Below, piece by piece: positions 8,373 through 10,617 of a stretch of DNA of 10,617 nt; the stretch's first letter is position 1; the number at the start of each line of letters is the position of its first letter. The translations under genes and the position numbers were made by a program. The DNA is from JBCDBY01 sp039182715. Lineage in GTDB: Bacteria; Planctomycetota; PLA2. Where the stretch lies: the NCBI GenBank assembly GCA_039182715.1, contig JBCDBY010000152.1:1-10617 (forward strand). Reading direction: 5' to 3'. Under the pieces are notes generated by a model that was not told the origin of the DNA, did not search any database, and worked only from the letters and a program-made list of their open reading frames with translations.

Positions 8373-9143
8373 CTAACTCGGCGCCGGGACCGCCACCAGC
8401 GCCGCCCGGAAGCGGCGTTCGAGCACGAACTCCAGCCAATCGAGCACGAACCGGCGAAGGGCGCTCCAGTCGGCCGCCTGCCGTTCCAGCCGGAGGGCGT
8501 CGTGGGCATGGCGGTCCCGCACCTCGCAGTAGAGGTCGAGCGCCTCCCAGGGCACGCTGCGGACCCCCGGCTCGCCGCGGCCCTCCTCGGGGTGGAGCAG
8601 GCCGCCGCGCCCGGGATGGACGAGGGCGGGTCCGTTCCGCTCGATGGCGCGGCCCGAGATCACGCAGCCCTCGAGTTCGGGCGCGTGGCCGGAGAGCTCC
8701 AGGGCGCGGACGAGGAAGAACGGGGCGACGGCCCGCGCCCGTGGGGCGGGCGCGCGATCGAGCACCTTGAGCGTGAAGACGGTGAGCCGGAACAGCTCGG
8801 GGTGCGGCTCCTCTTCGCGCATCAGATCGCCGGCGACCTCAAGCACCAGCGACGCGTCGATGTAGCGCGCCGGGTCGCGGCGCAGCTGCGGGAACGCCTC
8901 GCGTACCTTGGCGGAGTCGAGCGCGTAGAGCCCCTCGCGGCCGCGGCGGCGCACCCGCACGTGGTAGAGCCAGCCGCGATCGACGGGACCCTGGAAGCCG
9001 TTGGAGAGGCGCTTGGCGCCCTTGGCGACCGCCCCGACGCGACCCAGGTCCGACGTGAGCAGGTGCACGACCGCCGAGGTCTCCGCGAAGTCGGAAATGC
9101 GGAGGAAGAGGGCGTCGGTGTGGGTCGCGCGACCGCGGCGCAT
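8373..9143 (-). CDS. recO: DNA repair protein RecO
   Basis: RecO anneals SSB-coated single strands and loads RecA together with RecR in the RecFOR pathway. The 256 residues match the family length. The N-terminal OB fold shows DALFLRISDFAETSAVVHLLTSDLGRVGAVAKGAKR (10-45 region), including the typical 'ETS.....LT...G....vAkGa+' pattern. The helical C-terminal part has FLVRALELSGHAPELEGCVISG (143-164). Only two cysteines remain (C160, C206), so the four-Cys zinc site of many RecO proteins is missing. The ATG at 9143 follows the 93-base repeat-bearing gap and lacks a clear ribosome binding site. The stop is TAG. Reading on in frame adds 11 codons (HWLACCNPSVA) and then a TGA that overlaps the bamD ATG as ATGA. 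Confidence 0.94.
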   Translation of the reverse strand: MRRGRATHTDALFLRISDFAETSAVVHLLTSDLGRVGAVAKGAKRLSNGFQGPVDRGWLYHVRVRRRGREGLYALDSAKVREAFPQLRRDPARYIDASLVLEVAGDLMREEEPHPELFRLTVFTLKVLDRAPAPRARAVAPFFLVRALELSGHAPELEGCVISGRAIERNGPALVHPGRGGLLHPEEGRGEPGVRSVPWEALDLYCEVRDRHAHDALRLERQAADWSALRRFVLDWLEFVLERRFRAALVAVPAPS

Positions 9144-9153
9144 GAGGAAAGGC

Positions 9154-9181
9154 TACAGGCTGCGAGCTACGAGCTACGAGC
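9154..9181. repeat. Degenerate 7-base tandem repeat between recO and the CBS gene
   Basis: On the plus strand four heptamers follow one another: tacaggc, tgcgagc, tacgagc and tacgagc. On the minus strand the unit reads GCTCGTA. The two inner copies form part of the left arm of the hairpin at 9166-9228. The unit creates in-frame TAG triplets on the minus strand at 9174-9176 and 9153-9155. Confidence 0.65.
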
Positions 9182-9228
9182 CGGCCGGCCGCGGACGAAA
9201 GGCACGCGCCCGGCTCGCAGCTCGTAGC
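9166..9228 (-). other. Large imperfect inverted repeat (19-bp stem) downstream of the CBS gene
   Basis: Bases 9166-9184 pair with 9210-9228 over 19 positions with a single mismatch (9176/9218), which would be a G-U wobble in minus-strand RNA. The loop is 25 bases and GC-rich. It starts nine bases after the TAG of the upstream gene. No T-run follows on the minus strand, so it does not look like a standard intrinsic terminator. It could protect the 3' end of the upstream message, aid factor-dependent termination, or be a small dispersed palindromic repeat. Confidence 0.6.
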
Positions 9229-9236
9229 GCGGAGCC

Positions 9237-10565
9237 CTACCCCGCCTCCCGGCTCACCGTCACCTTCACCCGGTGGATGCGCCGTTCGTCGCTGTCCAGC
9301 ACGGTGAACCGGATGCCCTCGGCGTCCCAGTGCTCGCCGGGGCTGGGCACGCGGCCGAGCTGCGTGAAGAGCAGGCCGCCGACCGTTTCGTACTCCTCGC
9401 TCTCGGGGAGGTCGATATCGAGCGCGTCGTTGAGGTCGTCGATGTGCGTGCGCCCCTCGACAGTCGCCGCGTTCTCGCTGAGGCGCGTCACCTCGTCGGG
9501 GGCGGCGTTCTCGTGCTCGTCGGCGATTTCGCCCACGATCTCCTCGAGGATGTCCTCGATCGTGACGAGGCCCGCGGTGCCGCCGTACTCGTCGAGCACG
9601 ATGGCGAGGTGCATCTGCCGCGCGCGCATCTCCTGCAGCAGCTCGCGCACGTTTTTGGTCTGCGGCACGAACAGCGGCGTCCGCAACAGGCCGCCGATGG
9701 GCGGCGTCGTGTCGTGGCCCAGGTAGGGGAGCAGATCCTTCATGTAGAGCACGCCAGCGATGTCGTCGGGCGTCTCGCGGTAGACGGGCAGGCGCGACAG
9801 GCCACGTTCGCGCGCCTTGCCGACCGCCTCCTCGACGGTCGACGCGACCGCGAGGCAGACCATCTCGGTCCGCGGCGTCATGATGTGGTCGGCATCGATG
9901 TCGCGCAGGTCGATGACGCCCTCGATCATGCGCTTCTCGGTGTCCTCGAGCGTGCCCTCGCGCGCGCCTTCGTCGACCGCCGACAGGATCTCGTCCTCGA
10001 TCTCCTCGCGCGGGTCGTCCTCCTGCGGCGACGCGCGGAACAGGCTCGCGGTGATGCCGTGGAGCACGCGCGCGACGACCGTGAGCGGCGTGATCACGCG
10101 CGCGTAGCCGATGAGCATGCGGAGCAGCAGCGCGTCGCCGAAGCGACGGCCGAGCACGTACGGCGCCGCGACGTTCAGGACCAGGAACGCGGTGCCGAGC
10201 CCGAGCGCGACGAGCAGCAGCGTCGTGTTCCCGTTGGTGTCGCTGTAGACGACGCCCGCGACGAGGATCGCCACGCCGACGAGCTGGGTGACCCCGCGGC
10301 CGACCTTCGACGCGAAGAAGATGTCGTCCTCCTGCTCGAGGACGGCCGCCAGCGCGGTCTCGTTTCCGCGCGTACGCGCCTGTGCCATGAGGCGGACGCG
10401 GGAATAGTGCTGCAGCGCGTTCTCGAACAGTGCGAAGAAGAACGCGGCGACAAGGAGGGCGGCGGCGATGCCGAATAGTGCTGGTGGCGCCAACGCCGTG
10501 AGCAGCGTGGCGACCAGAATCGGCCCACTCGTGGTGACGGTCATCGTGGTAGGCAAGCAACCCAT
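9237..10565 (-). CDS. HlyC/CorC family CBS-domain membrane protein (hemolysin-like, CNNM/CorC type)
   Basis: Members of this family have a DUF21/CNNM transmembrane domain, a CBS pair and a CorC_HlyC domain. Several are linked to Mg2+/Co2+ efflux or transport. In this 442-residue protein, hydrophobic segments lie at about 15-50, 92-107 and 114-138. A charged linker (180-220) leads to the first CBS domain with HIMTPRTEMVCL (227-238), SRLPVY and IAGVLYMKDLL. The second has MHLAIVLDEYGGTAGLVTIEDILEEIVGEI (318-347 region). The C-terminal CorC_HlyC domain starts around 355 and includes ETVGGLLFTQLGRVP. It is complete. Two starts are possible: ATG 10565 (used here) or ATG 10544, seven codons later. 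The second would be required if the promoter proposed at 10565-10593 is real. The stop is TAG. The exact substrate cannot be given. Confidence 0.9.
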   Translation of the reverse strand: MGCLPTTMTVTTSGPILVATLLTALAPPALFGIAAALLVAAFFFALFENALQHYSRVRLMAQARTRGNETALAAVLEQEDDIFFASKVGRGVTQLVGVAILVAGVVYSDTNGNTTLLLVALGLGTAFLVLNVAAPYVLGRRFGDALLLRMLIGYARVITPLTVVARVLHGITASLFRASPQEDDPREEIEDEILSAVDEGAREGTLEDTEKRMIEGVIDLRDIDADHIMTPRTEMVCLAVASTVEEAVGKARERGLSRLPVYRETPDDIAGVLYMKDLLPYLGHDTTPPIGGLLRTPLFVPQTKNVRELLQEMRARQMHLAIVLDEYGGTAGLVTIEDILEEIVGEIADEHENAAPDEVTRLSENAATVEGRTHIDDLNDALDIDLPESEEYETVGGLLFTQLGRVPSPGEHWDAEGIRFTVLDSDERRIHRVKVTVSREAG

Positions 10566-10593
10566 GGATACCCCGAGGTGGGGACGTTGGCAA
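10565..10593 (-). promoter_or_regulatory. Possible sigma-70-like promoter of the CBS gene
   Basis: On the minus strand TTGCCA (10593-10588), a good -35 match, is followed after exactly 17 bases by TATCCA (10570-10565). The latter matches only the first three bases of a consensus -10. Transcription would begin near 10558, which leaves a short leader before the ATG at 10544 and would exclude the ATG at 10565. The match is weak and may be chance. Confidence 0.25.
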
Positions 10594-10617
10594 GCGGGAC
10601 CGGCCCGGATGGCTCAC

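Noticed and set aside
7370..8509. Extension of the lptE frame far upstream through bamD (494 codons)
   Set aside because: The upstream part is an off-frame shadow of bamD. The signal peptide begins at the ATG at 7369.
9166..9228. Intrinsic terminator between the CBS gene and recO
   Set aside because: The hairpin is strong, but no T-run follows on the minus strand, so it is listed only as an inverted repeat.
8839..10617. 592-codon minus-strand open frame covering the CBS gene and the start of recO
   Set aside because: It is another frame of two well-recognised genes; the composition is Arg, Pro and Ala-rich with no motif.

Overview
The window is a compact, single-strand block of housekeeping genes from a GC-rich (roughly two thirds G+C by eye) diderm bacterium. 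All credible genes lie on the minus strand, so transcription runs from the right end to the left. A BamD-type and an LptE-type lipoprotein point to an outer membrane with lipopolysaccharide. The order recO, bamD, lptE, ftsH ... folP, cdaA, cdaR, the C-terminal helix of the LptE reading frame and the GPPGCGKT Walker A of FtsH fit Planctomycetota or a neighbouring phylum best. That placement is inference only.

Right part (10617-6746): a CBS-domain membrane protein of the HlyC/CorC family, then after a 93-base gap with a large hairpin and a 7-base tandem repeat, recO, bamD, lptE and ftsH. The bamD/lptE junction is an ATGA overlap. The lptE frame is interrupted by two TAG codons. If they are ignored, it runs to normal family length and ends in an ATGA overlap with ftsH. 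The ftsH unit closes with a clear intrinsic terminator at 4679-4707.

Left part (4653-171): a second unit that starts 25 bases after that terminator. It encodes a polytopic membrane protein with a CFIVTAA motif, FolP (GTG start, GTGA overlap), the diadenylate cyclase CdaA (GTG start after a 37-base gap), its partner CdaR/YbbR (ATGA overlap) and TsaB (ATGA overlap). It therefore combines folate synthesis, c-di-AMP signalling and tRNA t6A modification. The usual cdaA-cdaR neighbour glmM is absent, and tsaB stands in that place.

The right-hand cluster is themed on the cell envelope: BamD inserts outer membrane proteins, LptE supports LPS export, FtsH performs quality control of membrane proteins, and RecO is a DNA repair passenger. 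I see no mobile element, CRISPR array, tRNA, rRNA or defence system. The most notable points are the double-amber lptE, a set of amber codons in the recO neighbourhood, and three different 7- or 8-base degenerate tandem repeats, one in each of the three larger non-coding gaps.
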